Below are positions 1 to 12,997 of a DNA stretch of 37,195 nucleotides, piece by piece. The stretch covers positions 1 through 37,195 of the forward strand of contig JAPPPF010000047.1 of the NCBI GenBank assembly GCA_028817665.1, written 5' to 3'. Origin of the DNA: Magnetovibrio sp. Its GTDB lineage: Bacteria; Pseudomonadota; Alphaproteobacteria; Rhodospirillales; Casp-alpha2. Numbering within the stretch: position 1 is the stretch's first letter; every line of letters begins with the position of its first letter. Both the position numbers and the translations under genes were made by a program. The notes beneath the pieces are model-generated. The model searched no databases. It was not told the DNA's origin and was given only the letters and a program-made list of their open reading frames with translations.

Positions 1-6
1 GCTTGA

Positions 7-189
7 TCCAGTCGGGAACTCCTCGACTGGATCAAGCTTCTGATGGTCGAGGACATCCCCGCGGAGGCGCTGCGCTCCAACGACACCAAGGACCTGATCC
101 CGCCCTTGTACGGCGCGCTCCTCAAGAACGAGCAGGACGTCCACCTCTTGGAACGCCTCGCCTTCCTGAACCGCCGCGAGGGGCGCTAG
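7..189 (+). CDS. 3' end of an unidentified protein (partial; ...DWIKLLMVEDIPAEALRSNDTKDLIPPLYGALLKNEQDVHLLERLAFLNRREGR*)
   Basis: Open frame running from the window edge to TAG at 187-189 with alphaproteobacterial-like codon use; a TGA at 4-6 and a 13-bp inverted repeat at 2-36 suggest the first ~23 nt may not belong to the gene. Confidence 0.5.
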   Translation, partial: SSRELLDWIKLLMVEDIPAEALRSNDTKDLIPPLYGALLKNEQDVHLLERLAFLNRREGR

Positions 190-276
190 GGCGGCGAGCC
201 CTGAGCGGCCATAGCCGCCGCACCATCCGGATGCGCGCCCCTACCGGACTGCTGACTGATAGCGGATACTCCACTC

Positions 277-364
277 GTCATTGCCGGGCTTGACCCGGCA
301 ATCCACGACTTTGCCCGGTGCCGTCCTTGAAGTCGTGGATGCCCGGGTCAAGCCCGGGCATGAC
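277..364. repeat. REP-like palindromic element (copy 1)
   Basis: gtcattgccgggcttgacccggcaatccacgactt ... aagtcgtggatgcccgggtcaagcccgggcatgac; long imperfect inverted repeat whose arms each also form a hairpin; second copy at 19864-19956. Confidence 0.85.
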
Positions 365-435
365 AAATATTGTCGACGCGGTCGGGTCGGCGAAGGGCGT
401 TCGCCAATCAATTTCGAAGATATTGAGAAAACGGG

Positions 436-924
436 CTAGCCGGTGTCGCGCCGGCTCATGCGGCGGCGGTCGAGGCGGCGGCGGTCGGCGGCGCGGCGGT
501 CCTCGTCGCTGGGGCCGTCCGCGTCGGCCTCGCTGGCGATCAGGTCATCGACGTTCTTGATCAGGAGCGCCGCGATCTCCGCGTTGGCGCGCAGGTGCTC
601 CTGCTCGACCCGGGTGAAGTCGAACTTGGCCAGGATGTCGTCCCAGAGGATCAGTTCGTTGACGTCGTAGTGGCGGTCCGTGTTGGCCAGGATCAGCAGT
701 TCCATGGCGACGGCGAGCTGCGCTTTGCGGCTGTCGAAGATGGAGAAATCCACCGGCTTGCCCTTGCCGCGGAGCGGGTTGTCGCCGGCCAGGCCCGATT
801 CGCCGATCAACGCGTTCAGGTAGTCGACCTCGGACTCGGAGATCACCTTGTCGGCGGCGATCATCCGGGCGGCGAGGGCGAACAACCCGCGTTTCTGGGT
901 TTCGTCCAGGTGGTGAAGAAACAT
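436..924 (-). CDS. TerB-like (tellurite resistance TerB family) protein with Arg/Asp-rich C-terminal tail
   Basis: ORF with likely start ATG at 924 (MFLHHLDETQKRGLFALAARMIAADKVISESEVDYL...); helical TerB-like pattern; family assignment by eye. Confidence 0.55.
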   Translation of the reverse strand: MFLHHLDETQKRGLFALAARMIAADKVISESEVDYLNALIGESGLAGDNPLRGKGKPVDFSIFDSRKAQLAVAMELLILANTDRHYDVNELILWDDILAKFDFTRVEQEHLRANAEIAALLIKNVDDLIASEADADGPSDEDRRAADRRRLDRRRMSRRDTG

Positions 925-1152
925 GACGGCGTCCCCATGGCCCTGTAAGGCCTTCACTTTACGCAGATTTCCGGCCTTTGGCCAAGCGGCGTCGTCGGCC
1001 GGGCGGTTTGCGCTCAACGCGTTGATCTTCGCCGGCGAGGCCGGGGCCGGCGGTTCCGCCGCGTTCCTGCGGTGGCGCGCGGACGGCGGCTGGCGTATCC
1101 TGGGCGCCAAGAGGCAATCGCCATCGGGGGACACGTGGATCAACTTCTCGAC

Positions 1153-2483
1153 ATGGAGGCCTGGCGGGCGCGGCTCGAGCAATATCTGAGCTGGATTCAA
1201 AACGAAGTGCTGGTGCCGAGCACGGCGCTTCAGGCGGTCGTCGTCCTCGCCGTCTTCGTCGCCGCCTGGCTATCCGCGCCGAAGGCGAAGGCGCTGTTGG
1301 AAAAGCCGATCGACAGGGCCTGGTTCCAGCGCTTCGTCCGGCCGGTGGTCTCGGCCCTGGTGCCGCTGACCCTGCCGGTGATCTGGCTGGCCGGCCAGTG
1401 GTTCTCGGTGATCGCCGCGCAGAACGCCGGTTGGCCGCACCACCTGATCGAGATCGTCGTCAGCCTGCTCACCGCCTGGGTGGTGATCCGCCTCGCCGCG
1501 ACCCTGATCCGCGACAAGACCTGGTCGGCGGCGATCACGGTGATCGCCTGGACCATCGCGGCGCTCAACATCCTGGGCCTGCTCGATCCGACCATGGCCG
1601 TGCTCGACAGCATGGCCCTGCAGCTGGGGCAGGTCCGGATCTCGCTGCTCGGGGTGATCAAGGCGTTGATCGCGCTCGGCGTGCTGCTGTGGCTCGCCGG
1701 CTTCGCCTCGAGCCAGTTCGAGCGCCGCATGCAGGCCATTGCCAGCGTCACGCCGGCGGCCGGCGCCCTGTTCGGCAAGCTGTTCCGGATCGCCGTCTAC
1801 ACCGTTGCCGTCATCGTCGGCCTGCAGAGCGTCGGCATCGATCTCACGACCCTCGCGGTGTTCTCCGGGGCGATCGGCCTCGGCATCGGCTTCGGCCTGC
1901 AGAAGGTGTTCTCGAACCTGATCAGCGGGTTGATCCTGCTGATGGACCGCTCCGTCAAGCCGGGCGATGTGATCGCCATTGGCGAGACCTTCGGCTGGAT
2001 CAACTCGCTCGGCGCGCGCTACGTCTCGGTGATCACTCGCGACGGCACCGAGCATCTGATCCCGAACGAGGAACTGATCTCGCAGCGGGTCGAGAACTGG
2101 TCGCACTCCAACGAACTGGTGCGCCTCAAGCTCGACATCGGCATCGCCTACGAGGCCGACGTGCGCAAGGCCATGGACCTGGCCGTCGAGGCGGCCGGCG
2201 AGGTGGCGCGCGTCCTGGAGAACCCGAAGCCCGTGTGCCGGCTGATGGAGTTCGGCGCCGATTCCGTCAACCTGCAGCTCCGCGTCTGGATCCGCGACCC
2301 CCGGGGCGGCGTCGTCAACGTGACCAGCGAGGTCCTGCTGCTGATTTGGGATCTCTACCGGGAAAACGGCATCGATTTCCCCTTCGCCCAGCGCGACCTG
2401 CACATCAAGAGCGCCGTGCCGGTGCCCGTGCGGATCGCCGACGGCTTCACCGTGGAGAAGGGCGCCGACCCCGGCGCGCCGGA

Positions 2484-2487
<4 letters not shown>
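1153..2487 (+). CDS. mechanosensitive ion channel family protein (MscS-like)
   Basis: Multiple TM helices followed by the MscS core (GIDLTTLAVFSGAIGLGIGFGLQKVFSNLISGLILLMDRSVKPGDVI...ARYVSVITRDGTEHLIPNEELI). Confidence 0.93.
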
Positions 2488-5948
<3,461 letters not shown>

Positions 5949-6062
5949 GGCGTCGGTCCCCTGACGGTCATCGTGGCGGCGCCCCTGTCATAGTTCCTTT
6001 GGGCGGGACTTGAAAGCATAGTTCGAGGCTGACAGGACGCGCGAGCGTTGTATGCTGGGCCC

Positions 6063-7235
6063 ATGTTCATCGATTTCTTCCTCAAGCTCCGGGACGCCAA
6101 GGTCCCGGTCTCGCTGCGCGAGTACCTGACCCTGGTCGAGGCGGTCGACGCCGGGCTGGCCAATTACGACGTGCTCGATTTCTACTATTTGTCGCGCTCG
6201 ACCCTGGTCAAGGACGAGCGCAACCTGGACAAGTTCGACCGCGTCTTCGGCGAGGTCTTCAAGGGGATCGAGCCCGAGCCCGGCGAGGCCCACGAGATCC
6301 CCGAGGAATGGCTCAGGAAGCTCGCCGAGAAGGTCCTGACCGAGGAGGAGAAGGCCGAGATCGAGGCGCTGGGCGGCTGGGAGAAGCTGATGGAGACCCT
6401 GAAGCAGCGCCTCGAGGAGCAGAAGAAGCGCCACCAGGGCGGTTCCAAGTGGATCGGCACGGCCGGCACGTCGCCGTTCGGCGCCTACGGCTACAATCCC
6501 GAGGGCGTGCGCATCGGCCAGGACGACAACCGCAACTTCTCCGCCGTCAAGGTCTGGGACAAGCGCGAGTACAAGAACCTGGACGGCGACGTCGTCCTCG
6601 GCACCCGCAACATCAAGGTCGCCCTGCGCCGGCTCCGCAAGTTCGCCCGCGAGGGCGCGCCCGAGGAGCTCGACCTCGCCGACACCATCCGGGCCACGGC
6701 GAAGAAGGGCTGGCTCGACATCAAGATGGTGCCGGAACGCCACAACGCGGTGAAAGTGCTACTGTTCCTCGACGTCGGCGGGTCCATGAACCCGCACGTG
6801 AAGACCCTGGAGGAGCTGTTCTCGGCGGCCCGCGCCGAGTTCAAGCACCTGGAGTACTTCTACTTCCACAACTGCCTCTACGAGCGGGTCTGGAAGGACA
6901 ACCGGCGCCGCCACACGGACACCACGCCGACCTGGGAGGTGCTGCACACCTACCCGCACGACTACAAGGTGATCTTCGTCGGCGACGCCTCCATGAGCCC
7001 CTACGAGATCGTCTATCCGGGCGGCAGCGTCGAGCATTGGAACGAGGAGGCGGGCGCCGTCTGGATCGAACGCCTGACCCGGATCTACGAGCACGCCGTC
7101 TGGATCAATCCGATCAAGGAGGCCTGGTGGGACAACACCCAGAGCGTCGGCATGATGAAGCAGCTGATGGGCGACCGCATGTACCCGCTGACCATCGACG
7201 GCCTCGACCGGGCGATGCGCGAACTGAGCCGGTAG
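6063..7235 (+). CDS. vWA domain-containing CoxE-like protein
   Basis: MFIDFFLKLRDAKVPVSLREYLTLVEAVDAG... with MIDAS-like LFLDVGGSMNPHVKTLEELFSAARAEFKHLEYFYFHNCLYERVWKDNRRR. Confidence 0.85.
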   Translation: MFIDFFLKLRDAKVPVSLREYLTLVEAVDAGLANYDVLDFYYLSRSTLVKDERNLDKFDRVFGEVFKGIEPEPGEAHEIPEEWLRKLAEKVLTEEEKAEIEALGGWEKLMETLKQRLEEQKKRHQGGSKWIGTAGTSPFGAYGYNPEGVRIGQDDNRNFSAVKVWDKREYKNLDGDVVLGTRNIKVALRRLRKFAREGAPEELDLADTIRATAKKGWLDIKMVPERHNAVKVLLFLDVGGSMNPHVKTLEELFSAARAEFKHLEYFYFHNCLYERVWKDNRRRHTDTTPTWEVLHTYPHDYKVIFVGDASMSPYEIVYPGGSVEHWNEEAGAVWIERLTRIYEHAVWINPIKEAWWDNTQSVGMMKQLMGDRMYPLTIDGLDRAMRELSR

Positions 7236-7245
7236 GACGGGCGGC

Positions 7246-8301
7246 GTGAAGAGCTATCGGATCACCGAGTATGGCGCGCCTCTCGCCGGCCAGGACGACG
7301 CGACCCCGGTGCCCGAAGGCGGCGAGGTCCTGATCGAGGTCGCCGGCTGCGGCGTTTGTCATTCCGACGTGCATATCTGGGAGGGCTACTTCGACATGGG
7401 CGGCGGCAGGAAGGCGGACCTCTCCCGGGCCCACCAGCTGCCGTTCACCTTGGGCCACGAGATCGCCGGCACCGTCGCCGCGGTGGGGCACGGCGCGACC
7501 GCGACGCTCGGCGAGCAGGTCGTCGTCTATCCGTGGATCGGCTGCGGCGCCTGCGACGTCTGCCGGGCCGGCGACGAGAACCTCTGCGCCCAGCCCCGAA
7601 ACCTCGGCGTGCACCTGAACGGCGGTTACGCGACCCACGTCGTCGTCCCCGACGCCAGGTACCTGTTCCCGGTCGGCGACGCGCCCCTGGAACTGGCGGC
7701 GACCTACGCGTGTTCCGGGATCACCGCCTTCGGCGCCTTGAAGAAGGTGCGAGCCAAGGCCGAGGGCCGGCAGCTCCTGATCATCGGCGCCGGCGGCGTC
7801 GGGCTGGCCGGCCTGATGATCGCGAGCGCGATGATGGAGACCGAGATCATCGTCGCCGACATCGACCCGGCGAAGCGAGAGGCGGCGCTGGCCGCCGGCG
7901 CCGCCCACGCCGTCGACCCGGCCGACAAGGAGGCGCGCAAGCAGATCGTCAAGCTGACCGGCGGCGGCGCCCCGGCGGCGGTCGACTTCGTCGGCGCCGA
8001 CAAGACCGTGGCCTTCGGTTTCGGCGCCCTGGCGACGGCCGGTCAATTGGTGGTGGTCGGCTTGTTCGGCGGCGCCGTCGAGCTCTCGGTGCCCCTGTTC
8101 CCGCTGAAGAGCCTCACCGTCATGGGTTCCTACGTCGGCACGCCCAAGGAGATGGGCGAACTCATGGACCTGGTCGCCACCGGCAAGGTCGCGCCGCTGC
8201 CCATCGCCACCCGGCCGCTGGCCGAGGCCGGCCAGACCCTGGCCGACCTGGCGGCGGGGAAGATCGTCGGCCGGGTCGTGCTGACGCCCGAGGGCGGCTG
8301 A
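7246..8301 (+). CDS. zinc-dependent alcohol dehydrogenase (MDR superfamily)
   Basis: GTG start; GCGVCHSDVHIWEG, GHEIAGTV, structural-zinc cysteines (GCGACDVCRAGDENLC), Rossmann GAGGVGLAG. Confidence 0.93.
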   Translation: MKSYRITEYGAPLAGQDDATPVPEGGEVLIEVAGCGVCHSDVHIWEGYFDMGGGRKADLSRAHQLPFTLGHEIAGTVAAVGHGATATLGEQVVVYPWIGCGACDVCRAGDENLCAQPRNLGVHLNGGYATHVVVPDARYLFPVGDAPLELAATYACSGITAFGALKKVRAKAEGRQLLIIGAGGVGLAGLMIASAMMETEIIVADIDPAKREAALAAGAAHAVDPADKEARKQIVKLTGGGAPAAVDFVGADKTVAFGFGALATAGQLVVVGLFGGAVELSVPLFPLKSLTVMGSYVGTPKEMGELMDLVATGKVAPLPIATRPLAEAGQTLADLAAGKIVGRVVLTPEGG

Positions 8302-8307
8302 GCGGGC

Positions 8308-8865
8308 CTAGTTCTTGACGTCCGCGGCGACCTGCATGCGGATGATCTTGTCGGGATCGTCGACGGCGCCGCTCGGGCCGGAGCCGCGCTTCAGCTTGCC
8401 GACGAACTGCATGCCCTCGGTGACGCGTCCCCAGACCGTGTACTGGCCGTCCAGGTGGCGGGCCCGCGCGTAGACGATGAAGAACTGCGAATCGGCGCTG
8501 TCGGGATGGAAGGCGCGGGCCATGGAGACGGTGCCGCGCTCGTGCGGCTCGTCCGAGAACTCGGCCGGCAGGTTGGTCCCGGAGCCGCCGGTGCCGTTTC
8601 CCTTGGGGTCGCCGCCCTGGGCCATGAAGCCGCCGATGACGCGGTGGAAGGTGAGGCCGTCGTAGAACTTCTGGCGCACCAGTTCCTTGATCCGGGCGAC
8701 GTGCTTGGGCGCCAGGTCGGGCCGCATCTCGATGACCACGCGGCCGTATTCGAGGTCGAGGAAAAGGGTGTTTTCCGGGTCTCCGGCGTCGGCGGCGGGT
8801 GCGGTCATGAGGATTATTCCAATGGCAAGGGCGATGAGGCGAAGGCGGGCGGCGAACGGGCGCAT
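8308..8865 (-). CDS. peptidylprolyl isomerase, cyclophilin type, with signal peptide
   Basis: Start ATG at 8865 (MRPFAARLRLIALAIGIILMTAPAADAG); cyclophilin motifs FHRVIGGFMAQGGDPKGNGTGG, SMARAFHPDSADSQFFI. Confidence 0.93.
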   Translation of the reverse strand: MRPFAARLRLIALAIGIILMTAPAADAGDPENTLFLDLEYGRVVIEMRPDLAPKHVARIKELVRQKFYDGLTFHRVIGGFMAQGGDPKGNGTGGSGTNLPAEFSDEPHERGTVSMARAFHPDSADSQFFIVYARARHLDGQYTVWGRVTEGMQFVGKLKRGSGPSGAVDDPDKIIRMQVAADVKN

Positions 8866-8965
8866 GGAGTGGTCTCCGGTAACAGTCAACGGGCGGATCG
8901 GAGGGGTCTCATAGCATGCCGGGCGGAGCCCAGACAATGGCCGGACCGCCGCCCGGGCGCGATGA

Positions 8966-9967
8966 TCAGGTGATTCCGAGCTTTTCCAGGATGGACCGGG
9001 CCGCGGCGGCGGGGGACAGCTCGCCCAGGCGCACCGCGTCCTCCAGCGCGCCGATGGCGGCGCGTGCCGCGGCGTTGCCCCGGACCTCGGCGAGCAGCGA
9101 GTCGGTGACCTCGTCCCACATACAGCGCGCCGCCTGGTCGGCCCGGCGCCGGGCGAGCCGGCCCGAGGCCTCGCCGGTGGCGCGGAACTCGCCGGTCGCC
9201 GCCCAGACCTCGGCGATGCCCTCGCCGGCCAGCGACGAGCAGGTCATCACCTTCGGCTGCCAGTCACCGGGCGGCGGGCGCAACAGGTGCAGGGCGGCGG
9301 CGTAGTCGCGGCGCGCGCGCTCCGCCGCCGGCAACAGGTCGCCGTCGGCCTTGTTGACGACGATCAGGTCGGCGAGCTCGACGATGCCCTTCTTGATGCC
9401 CTGCAAGTCGTCGCCGGCGCCCGGCGCCAAAAGCAGCAGGAACATGTCGGTGAGCTCGGCGACGGCGGTCTCCGACTGGCCGACCCCGACCGTCTCGACG
9501 ATGATCATGTCGAAGCCGGCGGCCTCGGCGATCAGCATCGCCTCGCGGGTCCGCCTGGCCACGCCGCCCAGCGTGCCGCCCGACGGCGAGGGGCGGATGA
9601 AGGCGTCCGGGTGCCGGGAAAGCTCTTCCATGCGCGTCTTGTCGCCGAGGATGGAGCCGCCGGTCCTGGGGCTCGACGGGTCGACGGCGAGTACCGCCAC
9701 CCGGTGGCCGAGCCCGACGGCGTGCAGGCCGGCGGCCTCGATGAAGGTCGACTTGCCGACCCCGGGAACGCCGGAAATGCCGAGCCGGAACGATTTTGCC
9801 GTATCCGCCAACAGTTCCGCCAGCAGCGCCTCGGCCGCGGCCCGGTGGTCGGCGCGGCTCGATTCGATCAGCGTGATGGCCCGCGCCAGGGCCCGCCGTT
9901 CGCCGGCGCGGACGCCGTCGGCGAGGCGGCGGGTGTCGCCGTCCTTGATCGCGGATCCGCCTTCCAC
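8966..9967 (-). CDS. meaB: methylmalonyl-CoA mutase-associated GTPase MeaB
   Basis: [16 protein letters not shown] (P-loop), [42 protein letters not shown]: diagnostic ArgK/MeaB motifs. Confidence 0.95.
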   Translation of the reverse strand: MEGGSAIKDGDTRRLADGVRAGERRALARAITLIESSRADHRAAAEALLAELLADTAKSFRLGISGVPGVGKSTFIEAAGLHAVGLGHRVAVLAVDPSSPRTGGSILGDKTRMEELSRHPDAFIRPSPSGGTLGGVARRTREAMLIAEAAGFDMIIVETVGVGQSETAVAELTDMFLLLLAPGAGDDLQGIKKGIVELADLIVVNKADGDLLPAAERARRDYAAALHLLRPPPGDWQPKVMTCSSLAGEGIAEVWAATGEFRATGEASGRLARRRADQAARCMWDEVTDSLLAEVRGNAAARAAIGALEDAVRLGELSPAAAARSILEKLGIT

Positions 9968-9971
9968 GCCC

Positions 9972-10421
9972 CTAGTCTCCGGTCTTGGTCTTCAAGGCTT
10001 CCATGGCCATGACGTAGAGCTTCTCGCGGGAATCCTCGTCGAGGTCGTCGAGGACGTGTTTCTTGGCGCTGTGGATGGCCATCGCCTGGTCGATCAACGC
10101 CTGGCGCTCCGGGCTCGCCGGCGGCCGGCTCTTGCGGCGGCCGAGCTCCGCCTCGGCGCTGTCCAAGGCCTGGCGGATCAGCAGTTCCGGGTCGTCGTCG
10201 CCGGCCGGCGGCTGGGCGGCCGGCGGTTTCGGCGCGGTCGGCGGCTTGGCGCCGGGTTCGGGGATCATCCGCGGGATGTCCAAATCGGAGCCCGGCTCGT
10301 CCGTCGACGGCTCGTCGGCGGCCTTCGGCTGCTTCGACTCGCGCACCGAGTTAAACTTCGCCCGCGCTTTCTTGTCCATGACCACCGACAGCAGGGCATT
10401 GGAGACGAACTTCTTGATCAT
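9972..10421 (-). CDS. hypothetical protein with Pro/Ala-rich linker
   Basis: 149-aa ORF immediately upstream of meaB on the same strand ([29 protein letters not shown]...). Confidence 0.65.
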   Translation of the reverse strand: MIKKFVSNALLSVVMDKKARAKFNSVRESKQPKAADEPSTDEPGSDLDIPRMIPEPGAKPPTAPKPPAAQPPAGDDDPELLIRQALDSAEAELGRRKSRPPASPERQALIDQAMAIHSAKKHVLDDLDEDSREKLYVMAMEALKTKTGD

Positions 10422-10602
10422 GGAGCGCGGTTCCGCATTGGCGCCGTTCGCCGGATCGACCGTTGGCGCGTTAACAAGGTTGCAACGAACTTAAGATACA
10501 ACAGCCTGTGCCGGTGCAACAGGGTTAGCCGAATTTTGTCGGATTTCCGGGTGCATCGAAATTTGTTGGCCAAATCAAGAACTTACCCTTAATGTCCAGG
10601 CT

Positions 10603-12018
10603 ATGAGACGTTTCAGAAAGGCCAAGATCGTCGCCACTTTGGGCCCGGCGACCTCGGACGAGGCCGCCATCGCGCGCCTGTTCGAGGCCGGCGCCGACGT
10701 GTTTCGGCTGAACTTCAGCCATGGCGCCCACGAGGACCACGCCGAACGGGTGACGACCATCCGCCGCCTCGAGGAGACCTTCCGCCGCCCCATCGGGATC
10801 GTCGCCGACCTGCAGGGCCCGAAACTCAGGGTCGGCGAATTCGCCGAGGGCAGCGTCCGGTTGAAGACTGGCGGTGCCTTCCGGCTCGATCTCGACGCGG
10901 CGCTCGGCGACGCCGGCCGGGCGCCGCTGCCGCATCCCGAGATTTTCGCCGCCCTCGAGCCGGGCATGGGGTTGTTGATGGACGATGGGCGGATCCGCCT
11001 CGAGGTCACCGAGGCCGGCGCCGACTTCGCCGACACCCGGATCGTCACCGGTGGCGATCTCTCCAACCACAAGGGCGTCAACGTGCCCGACGCGGTCCTC
11101 GACCTGTCGCCGCTGACCGAGAAGGACCGGACGGACCTGCGCTTCGCCCTGCAGGTCGGCGTCGACTGGATCGCGCTTTCCTTCGTGCAGCGGCCCGAGG
11201 ATATCGCCGAGGCCCGCAAGCTGATCGCCGGCCGCGCCGCGGTGATGGCGAAGCTCGAGAAGCCGATGGCGCTGAACAGCCTCGAGGAGATCGTCAGCCT
11301 GTGCGACGCGATCATGGTGGCGCGCGGCGACCTCGGCGTCGAGATGCCGCCCGAGGAGGTGCCGATCCAGCAAAAGCGGATCGTCGCCGCGTGCCGGGCC
11401 GCCGGCAAGCCGGTCATCGTCGCCACGCAGATGCTCGATTCCATGGTCCACGCGCCGAGCCCGACCCGGGCCGAGGCCTCCGACGTCGCCACCGCCGTCT
11501 ACGACGGTGCCGACGCGGTGATGCTGTCGGCGGAGACGGCGGTTGGCGATTTCGCCCCGGAAGCCGTGACCATGATGGAGCGGATCATCGCCCGGGTCGA
11601 GAAGGACGACCATTACGCCAAGCAGCTCGAGGCCTCGCGCCTGCCGCCGGAGGCGACCGCCGCCGACGCGATCACCACGGCGGCGCGGCAGGTCGCGCAA
11701 ACGATCTCAGCGGCGGCCATCGTCACCTTCACCTCGACCGGATCGACGACCCTCAGGGCGGCCCGCGAACGCCCGACCGTGCCGATCCTCGGCCTGACGC
11801 CGCGGAAGGACACGGCCCGCCGCCTGGCGCTCGCCTGGGGCGTGCATTCCGTCGAGACCGAGGACCTGCACACCTTCCGCGACATGGTCGTCCGCGCCAT
11901 CGCGGTCGCCAAGCGAGAGGAAATGGCGGAAATCGGCGAAGCCATGGCGATCACCGCCGGCGTGCCCTTCGGCACGCCCGGCGCCACCAACATCCTGCGC
12001 ATCGCCTGGATCGAGTAG
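10603..12018 (+). CDS. pyk: pyruvate kinase
   Basis: RKAKIVATLGPATSDEAAIARLFEAGADVFRLNFSHG; MVARGDLGVEMPPEEVPIQQKRI; MLDSMVHAPSPTRAEASDVATAVYDGADAVMLSAETA. Confidence 0.97.
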   Translation: MRRFRKAKIVATLGPATSDEAAIARLFEAGADVFRLNFSHGAHEDHAERVTTIRRLEETFRRPIGIVADLQGPKLRVGEFAEGSVRLKTGGAFRLDLDAALGDAGRAPLPHPEIFAALEPGMGLLMDDGRIRLEVTEAGADFADTRIVTGGDLSNHKGVNVPDAVLDLSPLTEKDRTDLRFALQVGVDWIALSFVQRPEDIAEARKLIAGRAAVMAKLEKPMALNSLEEIVSLCDAIMVARGDLGVEMPPEEVPIQQKRIVAACRAAGKPVIVATQMLDSMVHAPSPTRAEASDVATAVYDGADAVMLSAETAVGDFAPEAVTMMERIIARVEKDDHYAKQLEASRLPPEATAADAITTAARQVAQTISAAAIVTFTSTGSTTLRAARERPTVPILGLTPRKDTARRLALAWGVHSVETEDLHTFRDMVVRAIAVAKREEMAEIGEAMAITAGVPFGTPGATNILRIAWIE

Positions 12019-12099
12019 GGGGCATTGCCGGCCTGGCGCCGGGCCTCTATACCGAAACATCGCCGGATCATCGCATTCGCCGCCTCGGGGGACGCCCGC

Positions 12100-12981
12100 G
12101 TGCTCGTTCAGATCTTCGCCGTCATCGCTCCGGTCTTCGCCTGCGCCGCCGTCGGCTTCGCCTGGGCGCGAATGCGGGTTCCCTACGAGACCGCCTTCGT
12201 CACCCGGCTGGTCACCAACGTCGGGTTCCCGTGCCTGATCTTCTCGTCCCTGCTGCGCGCCGAGATCACCCCGGAAACGCTCGGCATCATGGGGTTCGCG
12301 GCGCTGGCCACGACGGCGGCCTTCGCCGCCATCGGCGCCCTCGTGCTGTCGCTCTGCCGGATCGAGCTCCGCGCCTTCCTGAATTCCATGATCTTCGCCA
12401 ACACCGGCAACATGGGCCTGCCGCTCTGCCTGCTGGCCTTCGGCGAGGAGGGCCTGGCGCTCGCGATCGCGTACTTCACCGTTAACGGCACACTCACCTT
12501 CATCGTCGGCCCGGCCATCGCGTCGGGAAACGCCGATCCCCGCGAAGTGCTGAAGATCCCCATGGTCTGGGCGACCCTGGCGGGGCTGGCGGTGAAGCTG
12601 GCCGCGGTGCCGGTTCCCGAATGGGCGATGAAGACGCTGTTGCTGATCGGCGGGTTCCCGATCCCGCTGATGCTGATCACCTTGGGCGTGTCGCTGGCCG
12701 GGCTCAGGGTCGCGCACCTCGGGCGCAGCACCGGCCTCGCGCTGTTGCGCCTGGTCATGGGGTTCGGGGTGGGCTGGCTGGCCGCCGAGATGCTTGGCTT
12801 CGAGGGCGCGGCGCGCGGCGTCGTGATCATCGAGTGCGCCATGCCGGTGGCGGTCTTCAACTTCCTGTACGCGCAGATGTACGACAACCGCCCCGACGAG
12901 GTCGCCGGCACCATCGTCGTCTCGACGGTCCTTTCCTTCGCGACGCTGCCTTTGTTACTTTGGTACGTGATGGGAGGATGA
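12100..12981 (+). CDS. AEC family (auxin efflux carrier-type) transporter
   Basis: Likely GTG start at 12100; ~10 hydrophobic segments; NSMIFANTGNMGLPLCLLAFGEEGL and C-terminal MPVAVFNFLYAQMYDNRPDEVAGTIVVSTVLS. Confidence 0.9.
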   Translation: MLVQIFAVIAPVFACAAVGFAWARMRVPYETAFVTRLVTNVGFPCLIFSSLLRAEITPETLGIMGFAALATTAAFAAIGALVLSLCRIELRAFLNSMIFANTGNMGLPLCLLAFGEEGLALAIAYFTVNGTLTFIVGPAIASGNADPREVLKIPMVWATLAGLAVKLAAVPVPEWAMKTLLLIGGFPIPLMLITLGVSLAGLRVAHLGRSTGLALLRLVMGFGVGWLAAEMLGFEGAARGVVIIECAMPVAVFNFLYAQMYDNRPDEVAGTIVVSTVLSFATLPLLLWYVMGG

Positions 12982-12997
12982 AGGCGGGAGTGCGGCG

